Part shown: piece by piece, positions 8,325 to 17,572 of the stretch
Layout: every line of letters starts with the position of its first letter
Position numbering within the stretch: the first letter of the stretch is position 1
DNA from: JACDAE01 sp963717195
GTDB lineage: Bacteria > Chloroflexota > Ktedonobacteria > Ktedonobacterales > Ktedonobacteraceae
Length of the DNA stretch: 64,000 nucleotides
Reading direction: 5' to 3'
Assembly (NCBI GenBank): GCA_963717195.1
Contig: CAVQVR010000010.1
Location: forward strand, 372,001-436,000
Position numbers and translations under genes: made by a program
The notes under the pieces: model-generated
The model's database searches: none
Seen by the model: the letters and a program-made list of their open reading frames with translations, nothing else
What the model was told of the DNA's origin: nothing

Positions 8325-9941
8325 TCAGGTTATGTTGCTTGTATCCACTTCATCTGGCTGTACAACTGAGGTCCGCTTCCCTTCGATCATCAGTCCGGCC
8401 ACCAGCGCACTGAGCAACGCCAATCCTAGAGACGTGAACATGACTACACGAAATCCATCCACAAATGAGAGCTTGATGGCCTGCGTCACTGTCGTACGTA
8501 CCTGCTCATTGATCCCTCCTGGCAACGTGATACCCGCGAGTTTGCCGCGCTGTGCATTAATGGTATCAAGCAATGCAGGAGAGAGGTGAAGCGTTGCCAG
8601 GCGACTATCCAGGCTGCTATTGAACACGCTCGATAGCAAAATACCCATTACAGCAATAGAGAGCAGACCGGCGGCACGCGAAACGGCATTGTTGACACCC
8701 GAGGCAACACCCGCCCGACTCTGGCTCACGGACCCCATCACCGTTGTAGTCAAAGGAGCCACGCTGATCGTCATGCCTAAGCCAAGGAATATAGCGGCGG
8801 GAAAAAATGTCGTCCAGTAGCTACCACCGAGGTCTGGGCGTGCAAACAGGAGATAGCCAATTGCCGCAACCATTGGCCCCACAATCAAAGGGAGCTTCGC
8901 ACCGTACCGTTTCACCAGCCCACCAGACCAGCCCGAAAGCGAGAACATCAGTATAACGAAAGGCAGCAATGAGCTCCCTGCCTCTGTTGGAGAGTAACCC
9001 TGCACCTGAATAAGGTTGAAAGGGAAAAAGAACAATGCGCCACTCAACGCCGCATACAGGAAGAGCGTCAAGAGATTAGCACCACTAAATGATCGTGAGC
9101 AGAACAGGCTGAGTGGCAGCATAGGATGCACTGAACGAGCCTCGTAAAACACAAAGGCGATCAGAGCGCTAATTCCTATCAGCAGTGGGCCTATCACAAG
9201 AGGAGAACCGAAGCCAATGCTCCCAGCCTGGATCAGGCCGTAAACGAGACCGCCCAGGCCAATTGTAACCAGGAGCGAACCAACCCAATCCAGGTGGCCA
9301 TCGCTCTCCTCGTTCCGACTCTCCGGCACGTGCACGAAGAGCAGCAGCAGGACGATAACCGCCAGCGGAACATTAATGAAGAAGACCCAGTGCCATGAAG
9401 CATGTTCGACCAGCCATCCACCCAGAACGGGTCCGATAGCCGACGTAATCGAGGTAAAACCGGACCATATGCCAATCGCCCGCCCACGTTTGTCGGAATT
9501 AAATGAAGCGCTGATAATAGACAGGCTGCCCGGCACCAGCAACGCGCCGCCGATGCCCTGAACAGAACGTGCGATAATCAATTGCAGGATGCTCGGTGAT
9601 AGGCCACACCAGATCGAAGAGAGCGCAAAGAGTACTATACCTGATGCAAAGATGCGTCTCCGCCCAAATGTATCGCCCAGGGAGCCTCCCACCAGGATGA
9701 GCGATGCCAGGAAGAGTGAATACGCCTCCATCACCCATTGCACTTCACCACTCGTCGCATTGAATGCTCGCTGCAAGGCTGGTAGTGCAACATTCACGAC
9801 CGAGCCATCGATAAAGGCCATGCTTGATCCAAGAATGGTTGCCGCAAGAACCCATGTACCGACAACGGCACGGCTGGGCGCACCTGGAGGTCCCGTTAAA
9901 ATAACGGCTTCGTCACATGGAGGCTTATATATATTCGCCAT
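8325..9941 (-). CDS. DHA2-family MFS drug exporter (EmrB/QacA type)
   Basis: 538 residues with about 14 hydrophobic segments, the mark of the DHA2 (14-TMS) major facilitator family. Motif A-like GGSLGDTFGRRRIF (residues about 82-95) and the motif C-like proline/glycine stretch AIGPVLGGWLVEH (about 170) are seen. It should export drugs or other small hydrophobic compounds in exchange for protons; the substrate is unknown. The ATG at 9941 has GGGAGAAAA upstream. It is divergent from the sigma-ankyrin gene at 10107, so the 165 bp between them holds promoters for both, and a regulatory link is possible but unproven. Confidence 0.92.
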   Translation of the reverse strand: MANIYKPPCDEAVILTGPPGAPSRAVVGTWVLAATILGSSMAFIDGSVVNVALPALQRAFNATSGEVQWVMEAYSLFLASLILVGGSLGDTFGRRRIFASGIVLFALSSIWCGLSPSILQLIIARSVQGIGGALLVPGSLSIISASFNSDKRGRAIGIWSGFTSITSAIGPVLGGWLVEHASWHWVFFINVPLAVIVLLLLFVHVPESRNEESDGHLDWVGSLLVTIGLGGLVYGLIQAGSIGFGSPLVIGPLLIGISALIAFVFYEARSVHPMLPLSLFCSRSFSGANLLTLFLYAALSGALFFFPFNLIQVQGYSPTEAGSSLLPFVILMFSLSGWSGGLVKRYGAKLPLIVGPMVAAIGYLLFARPDLGGSYWTTFFPAAIFLGLGMTISVAPLTTTVMGSVSQSRAGVASGVNNAVSRAAGLLSIAVMGILLSSVFNSSLDSRLATLHLSPALLDTINAQRGKLAGITLPGGINEQVRTTVTQAIKLSFVDGFRVVMFTSLGLALLSALVAGLMIEGKRTSVVQPDEVDTSNIT

Positions 9942-10106
9942 TGTGTATTTTTCTCCCAGAAGGATGAAGAGCCATTGTTGTATATCACCAGTATATGCTA
10001 TTGTTTCGGAAAATAGTCCGAGGGGGATTTCTGGTATCCTTTTGCCTCCAAATTGGGACTTTTCTCTGCAAGAAGAAAAACGTGAGAGAACGAGGATAGC
10101 ACAAAG

Positions 10107-11306
10107 ATGGAATCACTCTACTCGCTCGTGCGAGCGGCACAACAAGGGGATTTAGAGGCCTTCAACTGTATCGTCGAGCGCTTTCAGGATATGGCCTGCG
10201 CCAGTGCCTATGCGATGAGTGGAGATCGCCAACTCGCCGAGGATGCCGCACAGGAAGCGTTTCTTGAAGCGTATCTGACCCTGGAAAAGCTCCGCGAACC
10301 AGTTGCATTTTCCAGTTGGTTTCGCTCCATTCTTTTCAAGCAGATAGATCGTCTGACGCGCGGCAAACATCTGGCAAGTAGTCCTCTGGAAGTTGTAGCC
10401 GAAATGCCAGGAGCGGAGCAAGACCTCACGGATCTGGTTGAGATGTACGAAGTCAACGAGCAGGTGCGTCGTGCCATTGCCATGCTGCACGAACGCGAAC
10501 GTCTTGTAGTCTTACTCTTCTATGGTACAGGCTATACGCTCAAAGAGATTGCTGCCTTTCTGGACGTTCCCGTCACCACCGTCAAAAAACGACTCTATGA
10601 CGCTCGCCAGCATCTCAAAGACGAATTAATTGACCTGATGTGCGATGTCTTACAGGAACAACGTCCATCGCTCGCTGAGACGCTTCCAGCCAAAGTCCGT
10701 CTTTTGATTGCCGCACGGCTCGGTGATCTGGACATGGTGAAAATGCTGCTCACGCAGAGTCCCACCTTGCTGAACATGCAGATGGAGCACAAGGAAATCC
10801 GGCAGCGCTCTGCTCTGCTTGTCCCGCTGGGCATGACCGCATTGCACGAGGTCGCAATGCACAACCACACCCAGGTAGCGTGCCTGCTCCTCGATTATGG
10901 TGCCAACATCAATGCTCGCACAGGTAATGGCCAGACGCCCTTACACGGAGCAGTGAGGTTTCGTTGCCACGCTACTGCCGCCGTTCTGCTCGCACGAGGC
11001 GCTAATGCCGCACTGCCGCAGGACAATGGTTTGACAGCTTTACATCTGGCCGCCATGAATGGCGATGTCAAGATGATACGTCTCCTGCTCGCGCATGGTG
11101 CACCTATCGACTGTCGAAGCCAACACGCCCGCACCCCCTGCCACTGGGCCGCACTGAAAGGTCACGTCGAAGTCGTGCATCTCTTCCTGGCTCATGGAGC
11201 AGATCAGCATGTTCGCGATAGCACTGGCCGTACACCCCACGACTGGGCTACAGCCAGAGGACACACTGCAGTTGTTGCGGTGTTACAAGAAAGGATTACA
11301 TTATGA
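10107..11306 (+). CDS. ECF-type sigma factor fused to C-terminal ankyrin repeats
   Basis: 399 residues in two clear parts. Residues 17-86 match sigma region 2 (LAEDAAQEAFLEAYLTL, WFRSILFKQIDR) and 119-172 match sigma region 4 with the helix-turn-helix YTLKEIAAFLDVPVTTVKKR. After a linker, residues 196-395 hold ankyrin repeats; four or five are textbook (TPLHGAV...LLARGAN, TALHLAA...LLLAHGA, TPCHWAA...LFLAHGA). The first part should bind core RNA polymerase and direct transcription. The ankyrin part is a protein-binding module that could act as a built-in regulator, replacing a separate anti-sigma factor (inference). No anti-sigma gene is next door. The stop overlaps the ATG of the ATP-synthase-beta-like gene by 4 bp, pointing to translational coupling. 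Confidence 0.92.
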   Translation: MESLYSLVRAAQQGDLEAFNCIVERFQDMACASAYAMSGDRQLAEDAAQEAFLEAYLTLEKLREPVAFSSWFRSILFKQIDRLTRGKHLASSPLEVVAEMPGAEQDLTDLVEMYEVNEQVRRAIAMLHERERLVVLLFYGTGYTLKEIAAFLDVPVTTVKKRLYDARQHLKDELIDLMCDVLQEQRPSLAETLPAKVRLLIAARLGDLDMVKMLLTQSPTLLNMQMEHKEIRQRSALLVPLGMTALHEVAMHNHTQVACLLLDYGANINARTGNGQTPLHGAVRFRCHATAAVLLARGANAALPQDNGLTALHLAAMNGDVKMIRLLLAHGAPIDCRSQHARTPCHWAALKGHVEVVHLFLAHGADQHVRDSTGRTPHDWATARGHTAVVAVLQERITL

Positions 11307-12348
11307 ACACCATCATTCTCCCTACCGGCAACGCCATTCTGGGGCGGGTGCTCAATGCGAACGGAGAAGCAATTGACCACAAAGGCAGCATGGAAAACGC
11401 CACGCACCTGCCCCTCACCACGCTAGCGGCTCTCGCCAAAACAGTGCTTGTGCCCACACACTTGTTGGAGACCGGAATCAAAACGATCGATCTGATGGCT
11501 CCCATAGCCTGTGGCAGCGTGGTTGCGCTTCATCGCCGGTTTCGGTCTCGGCAAAGAAGTCGTGGTCGAAGAGATCATGCACCATGTGCTCACAAACCGC
11601 CAGGGCGTCGCGGTTATCGCTGGAATGCGCGAAACTACCTATGATGCCAGCAGTCTGCACGAGATGGTCCGTGAAATCGAGGTCGAGGATCGCATTGCCA
11701 TGCTTTTCGAGCAAACGACGGAAGAGGTGTCCGTGCGCCAACGACTCCTGGATGCCGCCGCGACGATCTCAGCAAACTTTGGGGATGATGGGCATGAAGT
11801 GCTGCTAGTGATTGATAGCCAGATCATTACTACTAAGCAGCAGATGGCCAGCCTGCGTCGTTTTGCCAACACGCGAGGGATCACCACACTGCTCTTTGTG
11901 CCGGTAAATGATCTCCATCAGCCTACCGACCCGATGCTGCTGAATGAACTCGATGTGCAACTCTGGTTCAGTCCGGTAAGGGCCAGACAGGGTTTGTGGC
12001 CGACGATCGATCCACTCGCCTCACGCTCACGCCTGTTGGAAAGCAACACGGTCACTCTGGACCATCAACGGGTCGCGCAACAAGTACGCGAGACCTTGGA
12101 GCGCTACTACAAGTTACGAGAGAACGCGAACAACGGAGAGGAGGATCAGCAAATACTGACGCGTGGAGAACGCATCGATCTCTTTTTCAGCCAGCCATTT
12201 GTCGTTGCCGAAGCCTTTACCGATATTCCAGGTACGTACCTGGCACGTCGAGGAGACGATCACCAGTTTTCGCGCTCTGCTTGACGGACGCTACGACGAC
12301 TCACCCATACAGGCATTCAAGTTCGTAGGCCAGGTTGAACACAACTAA
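11303..12348 (+). pseudogene. Shortened ATP synthase beta-like gene with two frameshifts
   Basis: Three frames together read as F1-beta (AtpD) sequence: NAILGRVLNANGEAID, TGIKTIDLMAPI, then P-loop region AGFGLGKE, GMRETTYDASSLHEM, VLLVIDSQ, PTIDPLASRSRLLES, FVVAEAFTDIPGTY and finally VEETITSFRALLDGRYDD. The frame changes near 11528-11531 and again near 12243-12247, each explained by one extra base. About 80 N-terminal residues of a normal beta subunit (the beta-barrel) are absent, and the Walker A Thr is replaced by Glu, so ordinary catalysis is doubtful even if the frame is restored. The ATG overlaps the sigma-ankyrin stop. It could be a decayed paralogue or a repurposed one. No other F1 genes are adjacent. 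Confidence 0.75.
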
Positions 12349-12522
12349 TCAGCTTCCAGGCACTTGTGCGCGCGTATGCACATACAATACAGTTTAGGGA
12401 AGAATACCGTCTCTCGCCAGGGTAGGGGCCCGAATACTTCGCGCCCGTCTACCCATTTTCCCACCATTCTTCCTACTTAAATGGTATTGAGCGCACTACA
12501 CGCAAGGTGACGTACCTACGTT
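12349..12522. repeat. Degenerate palindromic repeat
   Basis: The segment TTTAGGGAAGAATACCG...GGGTAGGGGCCC and the outer end (GAGCGCACTACACGCAAGGTGACG) resemble the inside and ends of the palindrome at 51679-51805. It looks like an eroded copy lying between convergent genes. Confidence 0.45.
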
Positions 12523-14415
12523 CTACACCATCTTACATTGCTTACTGGCCGTATCACATTGCAATGTGCCATGATCAAAACGCTGACTCACCATCGTCAT
12601 CTCGCTCGTAGCAGGCAGGCTCTCGGGATAGCCAAACTTTTTGAGGCCACCATTCTTATCAAAGTATTGAAGGACGATACCTGAAATGCCATACCCCGTA
12701 TATACATAATAGCGCCCAGAATCGGAGGTAGGAATGGTGACGGTCTTCGTATCCCTGGCAAAGAAATTCCAATCGCTATCATACGGTATAGGACTGATGA
12801 GGTCGCTATTATGCGGAGAGACCCATTGGAAGTCGTTGAAGCCCCAGTTCATGAGATCGCGCATATCCGTCCACCAGTCGCTCGTGTTCATAGTAACGCC
12901 GATCAGGTGGTGATGGTTGCGCGTGACGGAGACGACCTGGATAAAGTCTTTAGCGCCGTCCCAGCCGGGTTTGCCGCCGTCCGCACCTGGATACCACCAG
13001 AGAAACTGGTTGCCATTAAACATCATGTGCTCTGCATGCTGGGCAGTTTTCGGAATTGTATAATTCAGCGTATCACTGATCTGATGCAGTAAAGGAATGC
13101 TCATCACGACCTTGCCCAGGATTGCAAGATCGTGAGCGCTGGAATAATGCCCATCCTCCAATAGCCCATGAGGGTTCATGTAATGCGTATCATGCAATCC
13201 CAACTGAGCAGCACGCCGGTTCATCATGCTCACAAACGTCGGCAAATTTCCACCGATAGCGTCGGCAACGGCGGTTGCAGCATCATTACCAGATACAAGA
13301 AACATACCATAGAGCAGTTGGCGCAATGTATACGTTTCACCTTTTTTGATGCCCATCACGGAACTATCGGCGGCTAACTGCTTGATGTTGTTGCTGATCC
13401 CATTGTTAATGGTAATTTCCTGATTCGGATTTCCCTTCTCATATGCCAGCAATGCCGTCATCAACTTGGTTGTGCTGAGCATGGGCAGGTGCATAAAGGG
13501 ATTATGGGCGTAGAGAGTGACACCGGTATCGGCATCCAGCAGATAAGCCGAGGTGGCAAGTACCGGCGGCGCTGGATGGCTGGTATCGCTCGGCATAATA
13601 GTGAGCCTATGGGGATTTGAAGATGATCCTCCAGTGACCGATTGTGCACTTCCAGATATACTGGATATTGCTGAGCCACTACTTCCAGAAGAAAGCAGCG
13701 TCATGGATTGGTGATTATTGGCAATTGCATCGATAACCATCGGTGCCACAAGCAAAAGGATGACGATGACAGACAGAGTTACCATAAATCTCTGGTTATG
13801 GCCAGCCCGTTGTAGATAGGTAAGAAGCGTATTACGTTGCTTTGTACGTCTCCCTTTGGAGTGATAAGGAGATGCGCCTGTCGGTGGTTCATAGACAGTA
13901 GAGATAGCGGATCTACGACGTTGTGCCACCATGATCTTTGTTGTTGAACGTGGCGCGGCATCCATTTGCCCACTATCCTCATCAAATGCGGCAAGGGAAT
14001 CTTCCTCGTATACGCGCCTGTGTGGTAGCTTCTCATAAGAGGAAGGTCGGCGAGAATGTTGCTCAACATGCTTGTTTCTGGTCGGTGAAGATGAAGCTGG
14101 CCGCGTACCGCGTGCAGATGGAGAGGAAGGTCGGCGCAAAGGCCGCTCGACACGTTCAGCTTTCTCAGTAGAGGACAGTCGCAAGGTAGCGTTTGTACTC
14201 CGTGTGGCCTTCTTAGTAGATGTGCCCTGGAGATCTGCCTCGTCAAGACCCAATGACGCTCGCCTCACTCTCGGCACTTCGGGATGTTCATCACTATAAT
14301 AAGAACGGGAAGAATGATAAGAACGAGCTGGCCTGTAGTGGGGTCCAGTTCGCGCTGAAAAATGTTCGGGCGTCTGATCTATCGTCTCGTCGTCGTCTGG
14401 CGGCGGTGTATGCAT
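12523..14415 (-). CDS. D-alanyl-D-alanine carboxypeptidase (S11 family), membrane-anchored
   Basis: 630 residues. A long basic, Ser-rich N-terminal part (about 1-205) is probably cytoplasmic. One transmembrane helix follows near 216-240 (VTLSVIVILLLVAPMVIDAIA), then an extracellular penicillin-binding domain. The active-site motifs are STTK (SxxK), SGN (SxN) and KPG in GGKPGWDGAKDF where KTG is usual. It should trim the terminal D-Ala from peptidoglycan stem peptides outside the membrane. The frame also opens with TTG at 14445, but GGAGAGG just before the ATG at 14415 supports the shorter start. The KTG-to-KPG change and the unusually long cytoplasmic tail are the odd points. Confidence 0.88.
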   Translation of the reverse strand: MHTPPPDDDETIDQTPEHFSARTGPHYRPARSYHSSRSYYSDEHPEVPRVRRASLGLDEADLQGTSTKKATRSTNATLRLSSTEKAERVERPLRRPSSPSARGTRPASSSPTRNKHVEQHSRRPSSYEKLPHRRVYEEDSLAAFDEDSGQMDAAPRSTTKIMVAQRRRSAISTVYEPPTGASPYHSKGRRTKQRNTLLTYLQRAGHNQRFMVTLSVIVILLLVAPMVIDAIANNHQSMTLLSSGSSGSAISSISGSAQSVTGGSSSNPHRLTIMPSDTSHPAPPVLATSAYLLDADTGVTLYAHNPFMHLPMLSTTKLMTALLAYEKGNPNQEITINNGISNNIKQLAADSSVMGIKKGETYTLRQLLYGMFLVSGNDAATAVADAIGGNLPTFVSMMNRRAAQLGLHDTHYMNPHGLLEDGHYSSAHDLAILGKVVMSIPLLHQISDTLNYTIPKTAQHAEHMMFNGNQFLWWYPGADGGKPGWDGAKDFIQVVSVTRNHHHLIGVTMNTSDWWTDMRDLMNWGFNDFQWVSPHNSDLISPIPYDSDWNFFARDTKTVTIPTSDSGRYYVYTGYGISGIVLQYFDKNGGLKKFGYPESLPATSEMTMVSQRFDHGTLQCDTASKQCKMV

Positions 14416-14523
14416 GCGCCAATCCTCTCCATTTATTCCCAGCAAAACAATTATACGGTAATTTCGGCAAGAGTTGTCATACCGACTTTTATGTACATGT
14501 AGCTATATCTATCTTACTCAGTA

Positions 14524-14553
14524 CCTATCCCAATTGTCAACAGTTGGGACAGG
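14524..14553. promoter_or_regulatory. Inverted repeat in the divergent promoter region
   Basis: CCTATCCCAATTG and CAGTTGGGACAGG (13-nt arms, a few mismatches, TCAA loop) sit between the carboxypeptidase and the two-component operon. The 290-bp gap has no gene. The repeat could be an operator or a hairpin. Confidence 0.4.
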
Positions 14554-14706
14554 TTTATCAATAAGATAATTTTACAATTCTTTGCAAATTTCCTGAACAT
14601 TAACTGGTAGAGTTAGTATGCAAGTATATAGTAGCATATATAAACTTTCAATTTTTGTCCTTTCGATGGACGGATGGATATCCTGGTAAAGAGAACGAGA
14701 GAGACG

Positions 14707-15411
14707 ATGAGATTGCTGGTAATTGAGGATGAATCTGATCTTGCTCAGGCGCTGGCTAAGGGCTTGCGTCACCAGGGCTATGCGGTCGATGTTACGTACG
14801 ATGGAGCGTCTGGTTGGGAACTGGCCTCCGTTAATGAATATGATCTTCTAATACTCGATCTTAATTTGCCCGAAATGGATGGCCTGGAGGTCTGTCAGCG
14901 ATTGCGCACCAGTCAACCTGAGCTTCTCATCCTCGTACTTACGGCACGGAGCCAGGCGGAGGAACGTGTGGAGGGTCTGGATCAGGGAGCAGACGATTAC
15001 ATGGTGAAGCCCTTCTATTTTGCGGAACTGTCCGCTCGCATTCGCGCCCTTTTGCGCCGCGATATGCGTGTGCGTGCCCATCTCTTGCAATATAAAGACT
15101 TGAAGTTGGATGCCAAAGCACGCGTTGTCTGGCGCGGCCATCATCGCCTGGAACTGACGGGCAAAGAGCTCGGCGTCCTGGAATACCTATTGCGTCACCA
15201 GGGTGAGATCATCAGCCAGGAGCAGCTATTAGAACATGTCTGGGATATGCAGGCCAACCCACTCACAAATACTGTACGTGTACATATGAATTCGTTGCGA
15301 CGCAAACTGGAGGATATCGCCGATACGCCGCAGTATATCGAAACTATCATTGGGCAAGGATATCGTATTGGCCAGGTTGCTACACCTGATCAGCAGGAGA
15401 GCAGAGGATGA
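14707..15411 (+). CDS. OmpR-family response regulator
   Basis: 234 residues. The receiver domain (1-118) has the acidic pocket EDE at 7-9, phospho-acceptor Asp51 in LLILDLNLP, and Lys101 in MVKPF. A winged-helix DNA-binding domain of the OmpR/PhoB type follows (about 132-226, TGKELGVLEYLLRHQGEIISQEQLL ... VRVHMNSLRRKL). An in-frame ATG at 14674 exists, but the ATG at 14707 begins the receiver fold exactly and has GAGAGAG before it. The next gene, a histidine kinase, overlaps by 4 bp, so the pair is cotranscribed. Likely targets include the export operon just downstream (inference). Confidence 0.93.
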   Translation: MRLLVIEDESDLAQALAKGLRHQGYAVDVTYDGASGWELASVNEYDLLILDLNLPEMDGLEVCQRLRTSQPELLILVLTARSQAEERVEGLDQGADDYMVKPFYFAELSARIRALLRRDMRVRAHLLQYKDLKLDAKARVVWRGHHRLELTGKELGVLEYLLRHQGEIISQEQLLEHVWDMQANPLTNTVRVHMNSLRRKLEDIADTPQYIETIIGQGYRIGQVATPDQQESRG

Positions 15412-16592
15412 AATACTCCCTTCGCATGTTCCAGCACAAGAAGCGTCGCCTCCCCTTGCGCCTCCGGCTGGCGCTCTGGTCAGGAGGGTTAACGCTCATT
15501 TTAAGTTTTTTCCTCCTTTTCTTCATCAATGCTTCGGCACTTAGCGCTTTCCCTACCATTATACGCAACACCAATCCTGCTGCTTATAATCGTATACTAC
15601 ACAGCCCACGACATCGAACAATATCTCTTTTGGGTAGCTTTGGTCGGCCTTTCAATCCACTGGAAGGGGCTCTCCTACAGGAATTGCAGAGTATTTCGCT
15701 GATCGGTCTGGGCCTGGTTACGGTCTTTAGCGGTATAGGAGCCTACTGGTTGGCGGGAATTGCCTTACGTCCTGTACGCCAGGTACGGGAAGCTGCACAG
15801 AAGGTAAGCGCCAGCACTCTGCATACACGCCTGGCGTTAGAGGGTCCAGAGGATGAAGTCAAAGAACTGGCCGATACCTTCGATGATATGTTGGGACGCC
15901 TGGAGCAGAATTTTGCTCGTCAGAGTCGTTTCGTTGCCGATGTAGCCCATGAACTGCGTACGCCGCTAGCCTCCCTTCGTACCAGCATGGAAGTCGTCAC
16001 AACCGACAAGGAAGCTACTCTGGCAGATTATCGCGAGATGTCGGCGACCCAGGAAAGAGCTTTGACGCGCCTGGAATGCCTGGTATCCGATTTACTGATC
16101 CTGGCGAAATCTGAACAACCTATTATATGTAGCGAAGTCGCGCTTACTCCCTTGATTGAAGAAGTATTTGGCGATCTTGCACAGGAAGCAGCCCATCACC
16201 AGATCTCATTGTGGCCTGAAAGTGCGAGCGAAATACTCGTGCATGGGAATGGGCCACTATTGACACGTGTCTTCAACAACCTGGTAGCCAATGCGATCTA
16301 CTATAATCGTCCCGGTGGCAAGATAGAGATTACCGTTGAGCAAAAAGATACGTGGGCTGTAGTGCGTATCGCTGATACTGGCATCGGCATTAATCCTGAA
16401 CAGCAAGCATATATCTTTGATCGTTTCTACCGTGTGGATTGTTCTCGGGCACGCCACAAAGGAGGTGCAGGATTAGGGCTCTCGATTGTCTCGGCTATTG
16501 TGCATCAGCACAACGGTAACGTACAGGTCCAGAGCACTCCTGGATCAGGCAGCATTTTCACTGTTCTGTTACCACTCTCTTTATCCACTTAA
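15408..16592 (+). CDS. Sensor histidine kinase (HAMP, HisKA, HATPase)
   Basis: 394 residues. Two membrane helices near 24-46 and 97-119 bracket a small outside loop of about 50 residues. A HAMP linker follows (about 120-168), then the HisKA dimer domain with His181 in VAHELRTPL. The ATPase domain shows the N box (NNLVANAIYYN), G1 (DTGIGI), F box (FDRFYR) and G2 (KGGAGLGLSIV). It should autophosphorylate and pass phosphate to Asp51 of the regulator it overlaps. The short sensor loop suggests sensing in or near the membrane. With MacAB-like genes downstream, an envelope or antibiotic stress signal is plausible. Confidence 0.93.
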   Translation: MKYSLRMFQHKKRRLPLRLRLALWSGGLTLILSFFLLFFINASALSAFPTIIRNTNPAAYNRILHSPRHRTISLLGSFGRPFNPLEGALLQELQSISLIGLGLVTVFSGIGAYWLAGIALRPVRQVREAAQKVSASTLHTRLALEGPEDEVKELADTFDDMLGRLEQNFARQSRFVADVAHELRTPLASLRTSMEVVTTDKEATLADYREMSATQERALTRLECLVSDLLILAKSEQPIICSEVALTPLIEEVFGDLAQEAAHHQISLWPESASEILVHGNGPLLTRVFNNLVANAIYYNRPGGKIEITVEQKDTWAVVRIADTGIGINPEQQAYIFDRFYRVDCSRARHKGGAGLGLSIVSAIVHQHNGNVQVQSTPGSGSIFTVLLPLSLST

Positions 16593-16679
16593 CAGCAAAT
16601 TTATCTCTCTTTTGTTACACTACTCAGCATTAGCCTGGAAAGCGTTTTCTAATGCAGAAATCAAAGGAGGTCTACCCCT

Positions 16680-17507
16680 GTGCATTTAGATAGATCGAAG
16701 AAAAGCTTACTGGTCGGAGTCGTATTCTTATCGGTGTTTACATTCTTTATCGCGGCCTGTGGCTCAGGTGGGAGCTCAAGTACTGGCGGGACAACTGCTG
16801 CGGCAACTGCTACCTGCCCCCCTAGTAGGTTCAAGACCGCAACGGGGATATTGCAGAGCATCAATGGCACGTCTTTGCTTGTACGTAGTACGCAAGGAAG
16901 TAACGTGCAGGCAAGTTATGCAACTACCACACGCTTTCAGGAGGAAGCAACCACAACCACTTCTGCATTGAAAGAGGGTACGGCTGTCACCATTGCGGTG
17001 ACGCAGGATGGCAATGGCAACTATATAGCAACGAGTATTACTCTCGTCGCGGGTAGAACTGGCGCTGGTGGCACTGGGACCCCTGGTGCTGGTGGCTTTG
17101 GTGGCTTTGGTGGCAGAAATGGGACCCCTGGTGGCTTTGGCGGTAGAAATGGTACTCCTGGTGCCTTTGGTGGTGGCAACGGGACCAGAAATGCGAGTTG
17201 TTTCAGGCAAGGCGCTGCCAATGGTGCCGCTGCTGGTGCTGGTGGTACCAGCAAAGGAACTGGCCTTACAGGTACGGTTGGACAATTGAACGGGAGTTCG
17301 CTCACGATAACCGATCTCCAGGGCTCTAACTATGTTGTTACGCTGAATGCTTCAACAAAGATCATTCAGTTCCAGAGCGCCACTGCGAGTGCATTGAAAA
17401 GCGGCGCTAATCTCACTATCACTGGTTCGGATAATGGCAAGGGCGTTATTACTGCTCAGAGCATTACTATTCTGCTCGCCAGCAGTACATCTTCAACCAC
17501 TGCATAA
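16680..17507 (+). CDS. Lipoprotein with two DUF5666-like repeats
   Basis: 275 residues starting at GTG behind a strong AAAGGAGG. A lipoprotein signal ends at AAC (Cys about 23). Two similar beta-rich repeats, about 45-125 (GILQSINGTSLLVRSTQG ... YIATSITLV) and about 200-268 (GTVGQLNGSSLTITDLQG ... ITAQSITIL), match the DUF5666 pattern. Between them is a Gly/Thr/Pro/Phe-rich linker, GFGGRNGTPG, repeated. Position inside the two-component/MacAB-like cluster suggests an outer-face helper of the exporter, but no function is known. The linker DNA is repetitive and may vary in length between strains. Confidence 0.8.
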   Translation: MHLDRSKKSLLVGVVFLSVFTFFIAACGSGGSSSTGGTTAAATATCPPSRFKTATGILQSINGTSLLVRSTQGSNVQASYATTTRFQEEATTTTSALKEGTAVTIAVTQDGNGNYIATSITLVAGRTGAGGTGTPGAGGFGGFGGRNGTPGGFGGRNGTPGAFGGGNGTRNASCFRQGAANGAAAGAGGTSKGTGLTGTVGQLNGSSLTITDLQGSNYVVTLNASTKIIQFQSATASALKSGANLTITGSDNGKGVITAQSITILLASSTSSTTA

Positions 17508-17572
17508 CCGAAACATTATTATTGTAGCTACGAATATCCTGTAAAAGATCAGGAAGGATAAGGACACACCTT

